A stretch of DNA of 64,000 nt from Venturia oleaginea (GCA_013176395.1 JABMLP010000010.1:1302001-1366000); one strand, 5' to 3'; counted from the first letter of the stretch, positions 20,562 through 32,029 are shown. A program made the numbers and translations. The notes: generated by a model not told the origin, from the sequence alone.

Positions 20562-21801
20562 AGCGCGCCCCAGGTCGGGTTCAACAACGAATGAAAACAG
20601 GCCTCTAGTATGGGTGATTCACCAATCAGGACATCGAATCTCAAGGTTTACATGTTGATCAGCTTACCAGCCACTAGATACCAATCAAACTCGGTGAAAT
20701 CGTCCTGGGGCGCGCTAGTAGTCTTCGTGCAGTAGCAAACGACTTCTTTACCAATCGGCTACTTAGCCTGTACTACCCCAGACGGGTTGACGAATTGGAA
20801 GCCAGAAACTTCCTTGGCGCTGCCAAGTTGAGCTAGCCAGTCTGCCAAGATAATACGGTATGATAACTTAGTCAGCAATAGACGCTCAAACAAGCTTTGA
20901 CGTTACTATCTAGCTTCAACTTCCACAAGTTCTTGCTCCCTATACAACCAACATGATCATGACTCAACGGCATCCAAACACCTTCAACATGATACTCTGG
21001 AGCATCCGAGACGAGCCATCAGGCTGTGCAGATTCGCTCACACCCGAGACAGACCACTATCCCTTGAGCTGGAGATGGCATATTACACCATATCGCTCCC
21101 GATCCAGAGTATGTTCGATCTGCAATCCCTTTGTTATCCTCTGCCATGGGATTGGGTGGCATCTTTGTGCAGCAATCGGGCAAGATCATGTTTATCCCCC
21201 AGATTTCCGAGCACGAGTGAAGCATAGACTGTGATGAGAGCGAATTCTCTGCCGAGCATTTCACCTTCAGGAGCAACTGCTCGTTGTCGGTCAAACCGAG
21301 TTTGATCAAGCCACAATTACACTCCACACACACTCCAGGTATAGACATCAGGCTACCCGCCTTGACACAGAGCAAAAAGAAAACAACAAGCCGTTGTATT
21401 TCTATCTCTGTTATTCCCCCTCGGCTGAACCGCTGGACCCCTGTCCGCTCAATACAGGACACAATGACCTCCCTGAATGGATTCGGTAGATTGTTACTCC
21501 GTTTGAGATCCAACGACGCTCTGTAAACAATGGAAATGGAAGCTGATGAAGTCTTCGCCAATCACTTGCAACGAGAAAGCCAGGTAGTCAATGTTCCTTT
21601 GCTCCAAACTGCGACGTCGTTGACGTCCGTATAACCAGGATTGTTATTGTGAGGGGGGCGTTGACCCGGATGTTCAATTGGCTCAACAAAATCAAGAAGT
21701 GCTGTCTATCACGCGACTGAGCCATCGCCAACATCTGTCGCAATTGAGAAGTAAGTGTACTTCACCTCAGCTGCGTTTTCGATTTCAAATCACCAGCTAC
21801 G
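20562..21801. other. No supported gene
   Basis: Flank of the CACTA element. A 180-codon minus-strand frame (21019-21561) has no recognisable motif and biased composition, so I do not call it. Confidence 0.4.
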
Positions 21802-22589
21802 ATGTCGTCGCGTGATCATTTACTGCTCAGTACTACTTCCTCAAGTAAGCCCATCGCGCTGGGGCATTTTGATTTTGAAACCATAGTAAGCGCACCCGAA
21901 GACCACGAACCCCAACAATTTTTCAACCCAGAAAGAAACTCGTCTCATCTGCAAGACTGCCAAACAACAGCACGTCATTCTTCACCACCAAGTTGCTTTG
22001 AGAGACTCAACAGCATAACAATTCACCCAAAGCGTCTATCTCAAGGAGAATCCCTGCCACAACACGGCCAAACCGAGCCTCTGCTCTCACAGAGCGCGTC
22101 TCCAAGGATGAATTTCGCCAGAAGCCTCAGTACCTTTCTTGGCCGCCTCAAACCTCGTACATCCTCTTCACTAGCCGAAGCCTAGCTAAAAGAACAACTT
22201 GCAAACGATGTGCAAAGCGAATTTGCAAAAAGATTAAGGCCAGAACATACACGCTGGGAAGAGGTTGAAAGACATGTTGATTGCAATATTATGCCCAAAG
22301 CTCCGAAGGCGTCTCCAGCGAGGGTCACGATTGGGATAATGAGAGCGATTGGAGTTCTCATGGAAGTCGACGGTGGATTCTTGAAAGTGTTAGGGATGAG
22401 CGTCCGTGGCCGACGTTTTACCTTAGAAATTTTGATTGGAGTCGGGGAGAAAGGCTGGAGGATGGGGATTGGGAAGAGCCGCGAGCGGAGTATTGGGAGA
22501 AGATTGATTTTGTCTGGCAGAGAGATGGATTGGTGAAGTCGAAGATTGTGCCGAGGCCGTATTATTTTGTGGAAGATGATTTTGATTAG
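21802..22589 (+). pseudogene. Unknown gene, probably broken
   Basis: A 127-codon frame from the ATG at 21802 ends in TAG (22183-22185). The same frame then stays protein-like (LANDVQSEFAKRLRPEHTRW). From about 22281 a different frame gives an acidic Trp-rich C-terminus (HDWDNESDWSS, RNFDWSRGERLEDGDWEEP) that ends at 22589. I found no intron of normal size that removes the TAG and restores frame, so a nonsense change plus a frameshift is the simpler reading. No family recognised. Confidence 0.35.
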
Positions 22590-23041
22590 GTATGTACTTG
22601 GGAGTTTGGGGTTTTGGACTTTATGGAGTGAAGGCTGGGATGGGGCTTGTGTGGTGGCTTACTTTGATTCTTTTTCTACTCACGATCTCAGCCTTTGAAG
22701 TCGGGCGGCTTGAAAATTTCGTATCCATTTTTGGTCTTCAAACTATCAGTCTTATTTTTGAGAAGGAGAGGACGGTTGAATCGAGAATCGGACGGACTGT
22801 AGTAAGGCTACGGCGACGCAGACTTTTGGATACTAATCTCACCACTCGACGCAAATGCGCAGATTCTCTAAAGGCAACAACTTTATTCAAAGCAAGACCA
22901 CTCTCACCTACGCATCGCTCCCCATTTGCAATGAGTAAGGAAAGGTAAAAGATCTCAGCAACCCGAAAGCACAAATGAAAAGGCAAAACAAACCACCAAG
23001 CCCTTTCATCGATCAGGGAAACCGGCGTCATGAGTTGTCTA
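22590..23041. other. No supported gene
   Basis: Short frames on both strands only; nothing recognisable. Confidence 0.4.
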
Positions 23042-23474
23042 CTACGAATTCTCCACTTCCTTCACTTCAAACGCGGCTGCGCCCCAGATGCGACTGGGCT
23101 CTCATACATACCAGCCATTCTTCTTCCCGAGCGAAATAAACATCACCACGCCCTCATTCATTAACGACATCTACTCATTCCCATCCACCGACCACGTACC
23201 TCCAACACTTGACATTCTGCCTGATTTAACAATCATAACCCCAAGTATCCTTCCTCGGGTTCCTAGAGAGAAGCGTATATATCTGCCCTTCGTCCGTCAT
23301 AACATCATTAGCCCGCCATTTATTCCTCGTCCTCGTCACAGAATTATCAGCATCAGCACATCGATCCAGGGTGTTTTTAGTCGCGGGGGCGACACTACAG
23401 CCGCAGCCGTCGTCGCCGACGAGACTTGTATTGGAGTCGGAGGAGTTGGCGGTCACGTTGTAGGTTAAACACAT
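23042..23474 (-). pseudogene. Decayed unknown protein gene
   Basis: The minus strand has two protein-like pieces in different frames. One (23474-23226) contains CGCSVAPATK, DVMTDEGQIYTLLSRNP and ends DTWGYDC. The other (about 23150-23042) contains NEGVVMFISLGKKNGWYV, an in-frame TGA, then PSRIWGAAAFEVKEVENS and a stop. Order and orientation fit one ancestral gene with a frameshift and a stop, or a gene with introns that I could not place. Function unknown. Confidence 0.3.
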
Positions 23475-23479
23475 GTTTT

Positions 23480-24467
23480 CCGAGGCTAATCAAAGGTTGG
23501 CAGTGCAGGTGGAGACTTTGTAGGCTATTTGGCGGTAGGCGGCAGGAGGTGGCGGAGAAGGGTGAGGAGTGTGGTAGTTGAGAGGAGCCTGTTTGCTATA
23601 GGGCGAGGCTTGAAGGCCCAAGCAATGTATCATCTGTGTAACTGGATTTTTTAGGAAGCCGTGCTTGTGTATGAGAAGGCTATCTCGTTCTCTACACACC
23701 TAGAGATGTCCTGCTACATCGACTCCATAATCGACTTCTACGTTATCAGAAAATTACTTCTTTGGTGTAGCCTACGAAGCTTTGGGAACGTACTAAAAGC
23801 GGATGTGGGTGATGCCATAATTTCGAATCGGCAATTTCTGCGTGACCATCGGCCTATTGCCGTAGTAGCAATTTTGCATCTGAGACAAGAAGATATTGCC
23901 CGCTAAGAATCAACGCACTTTATTCCGGTACTTCCAAATCACCATCGATATCCATAATCTTCTTTACCATCGCCAGGAAGTTATCGATATCGATCTCAAG
24001 TAGCAAGATCACTACCTAAACGCACGATATTCAGTATCTAGAGCTAGAGTGAACATGGATTGATGCGACCGCTATAGTAACCCCAATCTCAGGCTCTTGA
24101 AGACGGCGCGACGATGCGTGACAATAGATGGCTTCAACTAGGATGTGGTGGTTTTTGCTGATAGAATCGCTCTGGCGGTGATGGTTCAAAGTCAGCAAGA
24201 TGATAATTTGCATGCCATTGTTTGTGAACTTCGCTAAGCGGATCTTGGATATAGTGAAGCTAGTGCAAGATGTGCCATTTCTGAGCGTAGCCAGGAAATA
24301 CCATTCCCTATTTGGCGTGATGAAAATTGAGCTTTATGGCAGGTCGAAGATTTCACGTAACGAGGCTACAGCAACACCTCCATATAGAGCTGAGTGCGAG
24401 CGTATTGCTCAACGTCAGACTCTTACTCATTGTCCATACCCAGTATGAAGCATGTTGTCACCACTTT
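23480..24467. other. No supported gene
   Basis: Only short conflicting frames. Nothing recognised. Confidence 0.4.
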
Positions 24468-24914
24468 CTAGGCTCCAGTCTCTCCCTCTTGCTTTCCATC
24501 GGTAGCAGTTACAGCAATCTTATTCTTTGCATCATCCTTTGCCTTCTTCCAAGCATCCTTCTTCTCGGGATGTGCTGTCCAGCAGTCATCGGTGTCGTGC
24601 GACCACGCCGTCTTACACCCATCGGTCAAGCACCGCTTCTTGGTCTTGTCCACTTTAATCCTGCCACCACGTCCTCCACCTTGTCCACCATTTCCTCCTT
24701 CAGTTACATTGGCTTGACTGATGGAGCTCATAAGTGATCTTCTGATGAATGTTTTCTTTTGAAGATCGTCGTTGATGTAGCGTAGATGTGATACATAACC
24801 ACAAGATGGAAGAGGTTTCTGTGTGATTGTGGTGCTGAATAGTCTTTTTGCGTGCGTGAAGAGACGGTGGACTTGTCGATCGCGCCGCCAGATGGCGGCT
24901 ATGGACATCGCCAT
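24468..24914 (-). CDS. Small CCHC-like protein, possibly mitochondrial (148 aa)
   Basis: One-exon gene with ATG at 24914 (a second ATG two codons on). The first ~35 residues are Arg-rich without acids (RQVHRLFTHAKRLFSTTITQ), typical of a mitochondrial import signal. A Gly-rich linker (GGNGGQGGGRGGR) follows, then a zinc-knuckle-like motif with C95, C100, H106 and C111 (C-x4-C-x5-H-x4-C) and CWTAHPEKK. The C-terminus is Lys/Glu rich. The CW-x-x-HPEK ending resembles the knuckle of Copia-type Gag proteins, so origin from a retroelement is possible but unproven. No named family recognised. Confidence 0.5.
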   Translation of the reverse strand: MAMSIAAIWRRDRQVHRLFTHAKRLFSTTITQKPLPSCGYVSHLRYINDDLQKKTFIRRSLMSSISQANVTEGGNGGQGGGRGGRIKVDKTKKRCLTDGCKTAWSHDTDDCWTAHPEKKDAWKKAKDDAKNKIAVTATDGKQEGETGA

Positions 24915-25517
24915 TGAGAGTAGTGTTTAATATAGGATTTGACGACCTGCTAGTGATCGAAATGGCAAGGATGTCAATTTGATGAATATTGTTGTTTTGA
25001 GGCGAATGAGAGCGAAGTCAGGGCGTTCGTGTCTCTGGGTCTAACTTGATCGGGTGTCACAATACTAGCACGTGGAATGTCTATCAATAATGCTTACTTT
25101 TATTGCTTTGTTCAAAGCAGACCAATTACTCAGTTCATGTCTTTCGACGGGCAAAATGAAAAGTTTTGAATTTTCAACTCGCGCGCGCGGTCAATATCAA
25201 CGAATATTCTGGCGATTGGTGTAGAGAAAATTGCGAGAAAATTATCGAAATCGATCCTGAGATGTTGGATCTTGTTTTGATTTATAGAGTTGGCCCTCAA
25301 AAAGATATGAATAAATAAAGTCGAATTTCGAGCAGACAGTTAGGCCTCGTAGTGTTAAGTGACGAGTACGTCCCGATCTCGCTTCCCTTGCCAACCAGTG
25401 TCCAAAAAACATAGTCAGACAGGCCTGAGCATGTAGATTATCCAAATCTTATCCAATGGAATTAGTCAATTGCGACATGGAACTCTAGTCTCCAGAAAGC
25501 CTACCTGGATATTTCTA
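24915..25517. other. No supported gene
   Basis: Region between two minus-strand genes. A short CGCG-rich word (CGCGCGCG) lies near 25182. No gene seen. Confidence 0.4.
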
Positions 25518-25794
25518 CTACGCACGACACCATTCATCCTGACCATTGGAACGACAGCAGACAGTCTTTGTCTTCCCTGGACATGGCTTGGCGGGGGATA
25601 GACAATCATCGAATTTGCACTTTTTCAACCCCTAGTTAGTTCGACTAATAAATACGAAGATTTGTTCAACTTACCTTTACGTAGTCCCATCCTCCTTCTA
25701 GGCATCGTGCTGGCGCGCCGGTACATTTTAGGAATCCCTCGGTGAAAGAAGAGAGGCTGATAACAGCTAGAAGACTGAGAGATATAATATGCAT
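25518..25794 (-). CDS. Small secreted cysteine-rich protein, ~77 aa, 8 Cys
   Basis: Two-exon gene hidden in short frames. Exon 1 is 25794-25675: ATG, then a signal peptide MHIISLSLLAVISLSSFTEG. The intron starts GTAAGT at 25674. The nearest acceptor is ACTAACTAG (intron 25632-25674, 43 nt). A later in-frame AG (intron 25620-25674, 55 nt) leaves a better distance from the CTAAC branch and removes only GLKK. Exon 2 runs to the TAG at 25518-25520. In either form there are eight cysteines, including an adjacent pair (KTVCCRS). The mature peptide is ~53-57 residues. Candidate effector or antimicrobial peptide; no family recognised. Its cysteine pattern is not that of the 6604-7003 protein. Confidence 0.68.
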
Positions 25795-26499
25795 TATGGA
25801 GGAGACAGGTAGTGAAGGCGGTTTGTGAGAGAAAAGATCGCCTGTGGTATTCGGTAGACATATAGACATAATTCTCGTAATACACCTCCGTACATTCGAT
25901 ATATTATCGTGATTCCAGAGATCAATAATCCCACATGAAATTTTCCGCCTAAGCGCAGATATTACTTTCGAGAAGCCCTGTACGCGAAGCCTCTGTTGTA
26001 CACTATTGCCGTTTGGGTATCGACGTGGACAATCTTCAAGTTTTGACTGACTGACTGACTGACTAGAGTAAGTAAGTCGCCCGCAATTCCAGTAATTCAA
26101 CTTGCCAAGTGCACCAAGGTATGACGGATAAGGACCCAAATAGAACTGTTCCAGAAGCTTTTGGGCTAATTACTTAGCAGTTCTGGAGGAGATTGCTCCG
26201 TGCTCAAGGGGTGAGAATTAACTAATCTACGTGAGATATAAATGATCTCATTTCCATTTTTAAACATGTGCACGTTACAGGTTACTCTCGCTCTGATTGG
26301 TCTCGCTTTGGCACCTTCGTTCTCTTCAAACCCCAACCATAGTTAATGAACTTCTGCATCCACATCACCATTACACAACTTTTCTACTCTATTGCCATAT
26401 ATAAATAGCCGCCGGGTGCGGTCTTTCCAAGCCGTAAACTTCGGCTATGTAAGCATATCCAGACACATCTAGGCAACCTCACTATACACAAGCTCTCAT
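25795..26499. other. Upstream region, no gene
   Basis: Probable promoter side of the secreted-protein gene. Holds a TGAC microsatellite and otherwise nothing recognisable. Confidence 0.4.
26044..26063. repeat. (TGAC)5 microsatellite
   Basis: Five uninterrupted TGAC units followed by TAGAGTAAGTAAG. Confidence 0.95.
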
Positions 26500-27582
26500 A
26501 TTGTCCCGCATTACCCACGCCAAACCCTTTTACTAGATTCTACTATTGGCCCCAAGTTTGCCATCAATCTCCACAGCTGCGGTTTCACGTCTCTAGTGTG
26601 CATCGATATCGAAGGCAAATGGGGCCGTACTAGTGAAGTAGGTTTAGTGATCTGTCCCCGTCTCCATCCCTTGAAAGCCTGACACTCATACGCAACCTTT
26701 GTCGAAGAAAACCAGATCAGCTGCTTAACGATTCAGATAAGAGAGCCCACTCTCCGCCACAAAAACAATCAGGAGTACTTTCCATTTGGAGTGGAGGCAC
26801 ATGGCGTGGACGAAAATTTCGAATCCACGATCTCTGGCCAGATCCTCGGCCAGACCTCAGGCAATCTGACACTGGTGGTTTTCGAGAGCCAAGCCGAGAT
26901 GAGGTGGGCATCGCAGTGTTGTCCTACGCTGTTGGACTATTTCACCGCCTATGTGGATGTCCAGCGATTTGTATCGGACGTCTCCGACGACCGCCATCCT
27001 GCTGGCCTCCGCGAGTGCTTAGAGGCTTTGGATATCAATGAAGGCGTTTCAGTCCGCAGGGACGGGCAATTCAAGATGCCCCATCGAGCGGCTAACAATG
27101 TTGTATACACGCTAGCTATTTTGGCCTCGTTATTATCACGCCCGCCCGATGCGATGGTTTTAAAGATCCCCTGAAGCGTAAAGACCCTGGCAATGGCACT
27201 GTTTTACGAAAGACCACCTCCAAAAATTTACCCCTACACGATTTTGCTAAGGACACTCGATTGTACCCCGTTACCCTTTGAATTAGATTCAGCGGGGAAA
27301 GTGTACCAATACTTCTCCGCTTTCAAGTCAATCGCAGCGGGAGCTGGTATAGCCCGCAACCCACACACCAGACCCGATTGCTTTCGAAATTAACAGTTGA
27401 GCCGAAGCTGGACTAGTTTCGGCAACAAAGTTGATTTGGACACGTTTCTGCTTTCGGTGAAGCATACCACCCTTGGCGGCGGAAAGAGGATCATCGTCGC
27501 AAGTTATTACGTTCCTGGCGTCACATTGACAATGGAAGAGCGCAGGGAAAAACAAATAGAAGATTCGAGAAGAGCGAATTAA
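26500..27582 (+). pseudogene. DEDDh-exonuclease-like (Gfd2/YDR514C-type) pseudogene
   Basis: One reading frame carries recognisable sequence for over 1 kb but is cut by TGA (26680-26682), TGA (27172-27174) and TAA (27391-27393). The N-terminal part has the D-x-E motif and following strand (SLVCIDIEGKWGRTSEVGLV). A later part has HRAANNVVYTLAILASLL, matching the H-x-A-x-N-D-x-x-Y-T site of DEDDh nucleases, but with N for the catalytic D. A conserved tail (YPYTILLRTLDCTPLPFE, GKRIIVASYYVPGVT) follows. The first stop could be inside a 78-nt in-frame intron (26638-26715, GTAGGT...CCAG), but the other two have no such way out. All three stops could come from C-to-T changes (CGA or CAA), as RIP would make. 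Confidence 0.6.
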
Positions 27583-29002
27583 GTGGAGAAGTATACCCAC
27601 ATGTTCCCTACTTGATCTGGAAGGCTATACGCTCGGCCAACTTTTAGGCTTCATCTGGCTGAATATTAAGGAATTATAACAAATCTTTAGAACAGTAAGT
27701 AAGGTATCGATCTAAGGGCGCAGTCTAGTATCGTATACCTTAAGTATTGAGAAGAACAAACTTCTAAGGGACTATGATACAGCTTGATCAGCTAAAGAGC
27801 AACGATCCTAGAACGTAAGGTAGAGCTCATTCATCGGTCAATCCGGATTCAGAGGTCAATTCCTTGAGCCATCGAAAGCTGCAGGCCTTATTGAGGGCTG
27901 CAGGGCCAAATTAGCTAGAGAGCGACGACTCAACAAATTCTTTGTGACGTTTCGGTCCTGGCGTCCAAACTGTCATGCACGTCTTCTCATATGTGACCTA
28001 CGCTTGACAGATCGAACACTAAGAATATCGGCGTTTCCACATGTATACTTCCCCATCCGAGCTGAGAGTGTCGTGCCGACTAAGCCGAACCCAATGAGAT
28101 GCTGCAGGATCCGGGTAATCGATTTTCATATCCAAAAAGGACTGTAGCTTGAGATAGTGGTGTGCGCAACGACGGGTGTCGGTTTTCGATAACGGCCATA
28201 ACCAGGCGTATATCTCAGCACTTGCCGGATGGGGGAACTGGATTCAACATGGACGCTCGCTAATAAACTGAACTTGTCCGTTATTTAAAAATGCCGGGCC
28301 TAAGTCCTTCTCTCTAAATTTCCGACTACTGTGTATCCCATATATATGTCTTGAGTCCCTGGGTAGCTCAGCATCGCTTCGAGCCGGTATTCGTGTGGCT
28401 GAGAATTCGAGCTGCGGATTGACGGAAGGTCATTGACGAAATAACTGAAGAGCTTTCTATCTGTCAGTGTACTCCTCAGGCGGTATGAAGGGACTGTGAA
28501 GAGTTCGGGTCAGAATGTGAAGTGTGCACTGGTGATGTTCAACGAAGCATCGATAGCGCATCTGAAGGTAGTGTAAATTGAGCTGAGAGATCAGGCTACC
28601 AGCGTCGGGCCGACGCAGAGAAGAAACGAAATACGAATCTTTCGAGCAACATGACTGTCCGATTATCGTGAGGTGAAGTATGATAATTAAGTAAAATTGG
28701 AAGTCAAAGCTCGCGCACTCGTGTTCTTTACAGGAGGATTAGATGCACACAAAACAGAAGGACGGCAGGAAAGCTGCATTTCAAAGACTTGCCATTTCCG
28801 TAGAAATGCTGAATGTCACGATTTACCACAGGCAATAAATAACGATGGCTACAAAGATTGCAGGCGGCCTCATAGTATTTTCTCTTTCCTTTCACCGAAA
28901 AAATATGATGATCAACCAGGGGTATCCCAACCCTGCATAAAACTAGTCTCCTCCCACACAAACAAAAGAAATAATATGTTAAAGACAAGGGGCAAAAAGA
29001 TA
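27583..29002. other. No supported gene
   Basis: About 1.4 kb with only short frames. Nothing recognisable on either strand. Confidence 0.45.
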
Positions 29003-29080
29003 GGGCTCCACCGCGATTCGATCGCGGGGCCTCCTGCATTTAAGAAGTTATTACCCAAAGCAGGAATCATACCACTGACC
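29003..29080 (-). pseudogene. tRNA-Pro (UGG) remnant lacking the 5' acceptor strand
   Basis: The minus strand reads a D arm (GGTCAGTGGTATGA), an anticodon stem CCTGC/GCAGG with loop TTTGGG giving anticodon TGG, a 15-nt insertion after position 37 that looks like a normal tRNA intron, a variable loop, a T arm (CCGCGATCGAATCGCGG) and the 3' acceptor strand GGAGCCC. The expected 5' strand GGGCTCC is missing; unrelated sequence (GTACGCTAATCAA) stands there. So it is a truncated tRNA gene, probably not functional. Confidence 0.6.
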
Positions 29081-30309
29081 TTGATTAGCGTACATTATCG
29101 TTACGACCATTTGTGGACGCTAACCTAGACCATAGAGCCGGACGCCGGTTAGTTGACTGACTAGTTCGGCTTTGCTTTTGATATTTATCAAATAAGACGG
29201 GTTGCTGTGCTCCCTCATTACCGCATCGTTGGGTATGGGCGGTGTGTCACGAATGAGGCCCTTGACAGAGTGTACGCTAGTCATACTGTAGAAACTACTT
29301 CGAATAGGGAATTAGTAAAGGACAAACCTGAACAGATGATGTATTCTTGTTATGCTCTCTTTTCGGAGTCCCTCGACTGTTCTCGAGAAGAATGAGATCA
29401 GATCATGGCTGGCAACAAAGTCTTGAATGCTTATGAGATATATAGGATTGAATAACGTTTTCAATATGAAGAAGAAGAAGGCATTTTGATGTTTCTGTCT
29501 ATAGAACGCGTCTCGGGCAAGATTCTAGATGATTCTGGTCTAGCCCAGTCGGGATGCCGAGGTTCTTGAATCGGCTCCTTTCTCATCTCAATCCCTAACC
29601 TCATCTCCCTTCGCTACTATTCACGAGCAATGGCGTTTCTATCTTTGCTACCCCGTAGCCATGAGGATGGGCTTTTGTTGTGACGATGTTACTTTACTGG
29701 TTAACATGAGCCATACCTGCCCAAACGAAGTAGGTGAGACTGTGCCGTCTGATGCTGTGGCTATGACCAAACAACCTATTCATCATCCGCCTTCCTCGGA
29801 TCCTAGTTGGCAAGGTCTATGTTTCTTCGTGTTCCATTCCCAAAACTCAAACTTACTTAAGCCATCGACTATTTCCACCATGTTCACCTATCGAATACCT
29901 TTCCAAAGGCGCAATCTCCCACTGACAGAACCTCGTTCGAACAATTAGACGACTTCTCCAGCAACCCCACCAGGCGGTGGTACAGTCTTCCATCGCTTCT
30001 TGGACCTTCCATACGAGCTTCGACAAAATGTGCCATAGTAGTTCATGTTGTATTTGCAATGTGCATGCCTAGCTGTGGAGGAGACGCTTTTGGCTATTAC
30101 TCTCGTATCATTGCGTCTGTTGAAAGAACGGATACCCGTTTCGAGGGTTTTCCCCCTCTTTTTTTGGCGGTGATTTTCCAAGCCGTTACCAAATAAATAC
30201 CAAAGATTGAGATGAAACCATATGGATCCCCAGTAGTATAGTGACCCTCGAATGATTCAGATCAAAACTGCAAACTTTCCCTAGGATTGACGCCCATGCG
30301 CTCTTTCTT
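29081..30309. other. No supported gene
   Basis: About 1.2 kb without recognisable coding sequence. Confidence 0.45.
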
Positions 30310-30981
30310 TCAACCAGATGCCGCAGTGTCCGATTCCTCCAGCACCAAACCCTTGTTACAAATGTGTTTGTGATGCTTCCAATCTGCCTTCTGGTGTTGC
30401 TTACCACAGTAGCGCTGAATATGGCATCCACTACACTTAGTCAAGTTCTCAGGCCCAGAAATGCCGCAGGAAGCAACACCGCATATCAAAGTCCCATTCA
30501 TGGCGCCTCTCATCATCGTTGATAACTCAAACATTTCCATGGCGTCCTCAATCTGAGGAATCAAACGCTCACACACATTACTGATCGTCTTTACCGGACT
30601 TCTCTTGTAGTCTCGTTGACACTGCTGCAGTTTTGGAACGAGCTCCCTGGCCCGTGGGTAGGCCGCATTCACGTCGTCTGTATAGAGGAAAGCCGTCGAT
30701 ACGGTTTGTAGAAGTATTCTGACATCGGCGTCAAAGGTCGCAGGAGGATAAGTGGGCCCGCCGGGTCTTGGGACAGTCTTCATTCCGTTGACAGAAGTTG
30801 GGTCTAGCAGCTTCTCAATGACATCGTTGATGATGGCAGGACGCGCTACAATGCGTTTTGCAACGTCAGGACTGGTGGAAATTCATGCAATAATTAATTG
30901 GTGTTGATTTCAAGAACAATAAACGCTTGCTGAAAGCCACATGCCATACACTTTATCGATATTCGTCATCTTGATTGGCAT
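30310..30981 (-). CDS. MYND zinc-finger protein (197 aa)
   Basis: Two exons: 30981-30950 (32 nt) and 30871-30310, with a 78-nt intron (GTATGG...CCAG, phase 2). The join gives a continuous helical N-terminus (VPDVAKRIVARPAIINDVIE) that the long frame alone lacks. The C-terminal MYND finger is C-x4-C (141, 146), C-x2-C (157, 160), RYC (166) and H-x3-C (178, 182). The residue expected to be Cys after YC-x3 is His170 (YCGKQHQ), and the first pair has a wider spacing, so one zinc site is unusual. MYND fingers mediate protein-protein contacts. The N-terminal helical domain is of unknown function. Confidence 0.72.
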
Positions 30982-31109
30982 GTCAGCTGATTGGTGTTGG
31001 TCTTTCCGAAATCTTCACTCTTCACCTCCCAAATGCGACGTTGAGCTACTGTCTGGAATAGGAGGCTTGGGCGTCGAATGCCCTACCGAGAAGCAGGTGG
31101 CTGAAGTGC

Positions 31110-32029
31110 TCAGGGTTTGTTGTTGCCAACGTTTCCAAGAGAGACGACCAGTACTGCACAATATGCAGCTGCAGCTGCGAGGGCCTCGTGTCTTTTTGCG
31201 CGAGTGAAAAGAGACACGACTGTCGAGAATGCCAGAGTGAAGAAAAGAAGTATTCCAATACAAATAGAGTCTGACTTGCCCGTACCTGCGCTGTCTTCAA
31301 GGTGCCACAGAATGTATATGGGAACGACTAGGAGGACCAAGATCATGATGGCAATGATAGCGGATGCCAAAAGATCAACTCGAGACTTGGTGAAATAGAT
31401 GGCGATTCCGTCCGCATCCGGTTTTCGCATAGTGTCCTTGGAGCAGAACAATGGATGAAGGAATGGTAGGCGCCTGAGGAATCGTTCGATTGCAGCGTCG
31501 AGCCAGGCATGCTCTCTTCCTGGTCGTAGCGTGATCAAATCTTCTCTGTGTTGGATCCAGGATTGCTCTTCTGATTTCAGTGGATTTTTGTCGTATAGAT
31601 AACGAGCCACGCTTGTATAATCAATTGACGAAGGGCGATTCATGGTAGCAAATTGTTGAGCGGAACCCATCAATGTTGCTATGCCGATTTCAATATATGA
31701 CGCTAGAGAAAGGGCGGAACAGTCTTACCGTATTCGTTGAAACACTTCTCAAGCTTTTCCATAATATCTTTTCGAGCTGTCAATGCATCCGGTCCTAAAT
31801 CCCGCGTTCGAAGTGTGTCTCTTGTTTGGGAATCTCGCGCAAGACGTGTGTCGTATCGGTCCAGCTTTAGCTCCAGTTTCCTCAAGTCGTCCTGTTTCTC
31901 CAAAAGCAAGCGAGCTTGAACAAAGCCGAATCGGCGATAGACTCCAAAGTTTTCATCGCTGTCAAGAAAGGTTGCAACGCTTGGGTATCCTGTTGGGCTG
32001 TCTCGTACTAGACAAAACATCTTTAGCAT
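31110..32029 (-). CDS. DUF6594 integral membrane protein (289 aa)
   Basis: Two exons: 32029-31729 and 31678-31110, joined by a 50-nt intron (GTAAGA...ATAG, phase 1). The N-terminal half has the family's opening (GYPSVATFLDSDENFGVYRR) and a coiled-coil-like helix (LLLEKQDDLRKLELKLDRYD). The C-terminal half has three membrane segments (about LLASAIIAIMILVLLVVPIY; SICIGILLFFTLAFSTVVSL; ALAAAAAYCAVLVVS). This layout is typical of the large fungal DUF6594 family, whose function is not known. An upstream minus-strand frame (32184-32411, MSSENAIEKMEMGEV) is disordered and proline-rich and could be a 5' exon, but I found no decisive donor/acceptor pair. Start chosen at the first in-frame ATG. Confidence 0.78.

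Noticed and set aside
21019..21561. 180-codon minus-strand frame
   Set aside because: No recognisable motif, biased composition, and conflicting frames on the other strand.
23088..23468. 126-codon plus-strand frame
   Set aside because: Reads as the shadow of the protein-like minus strand.
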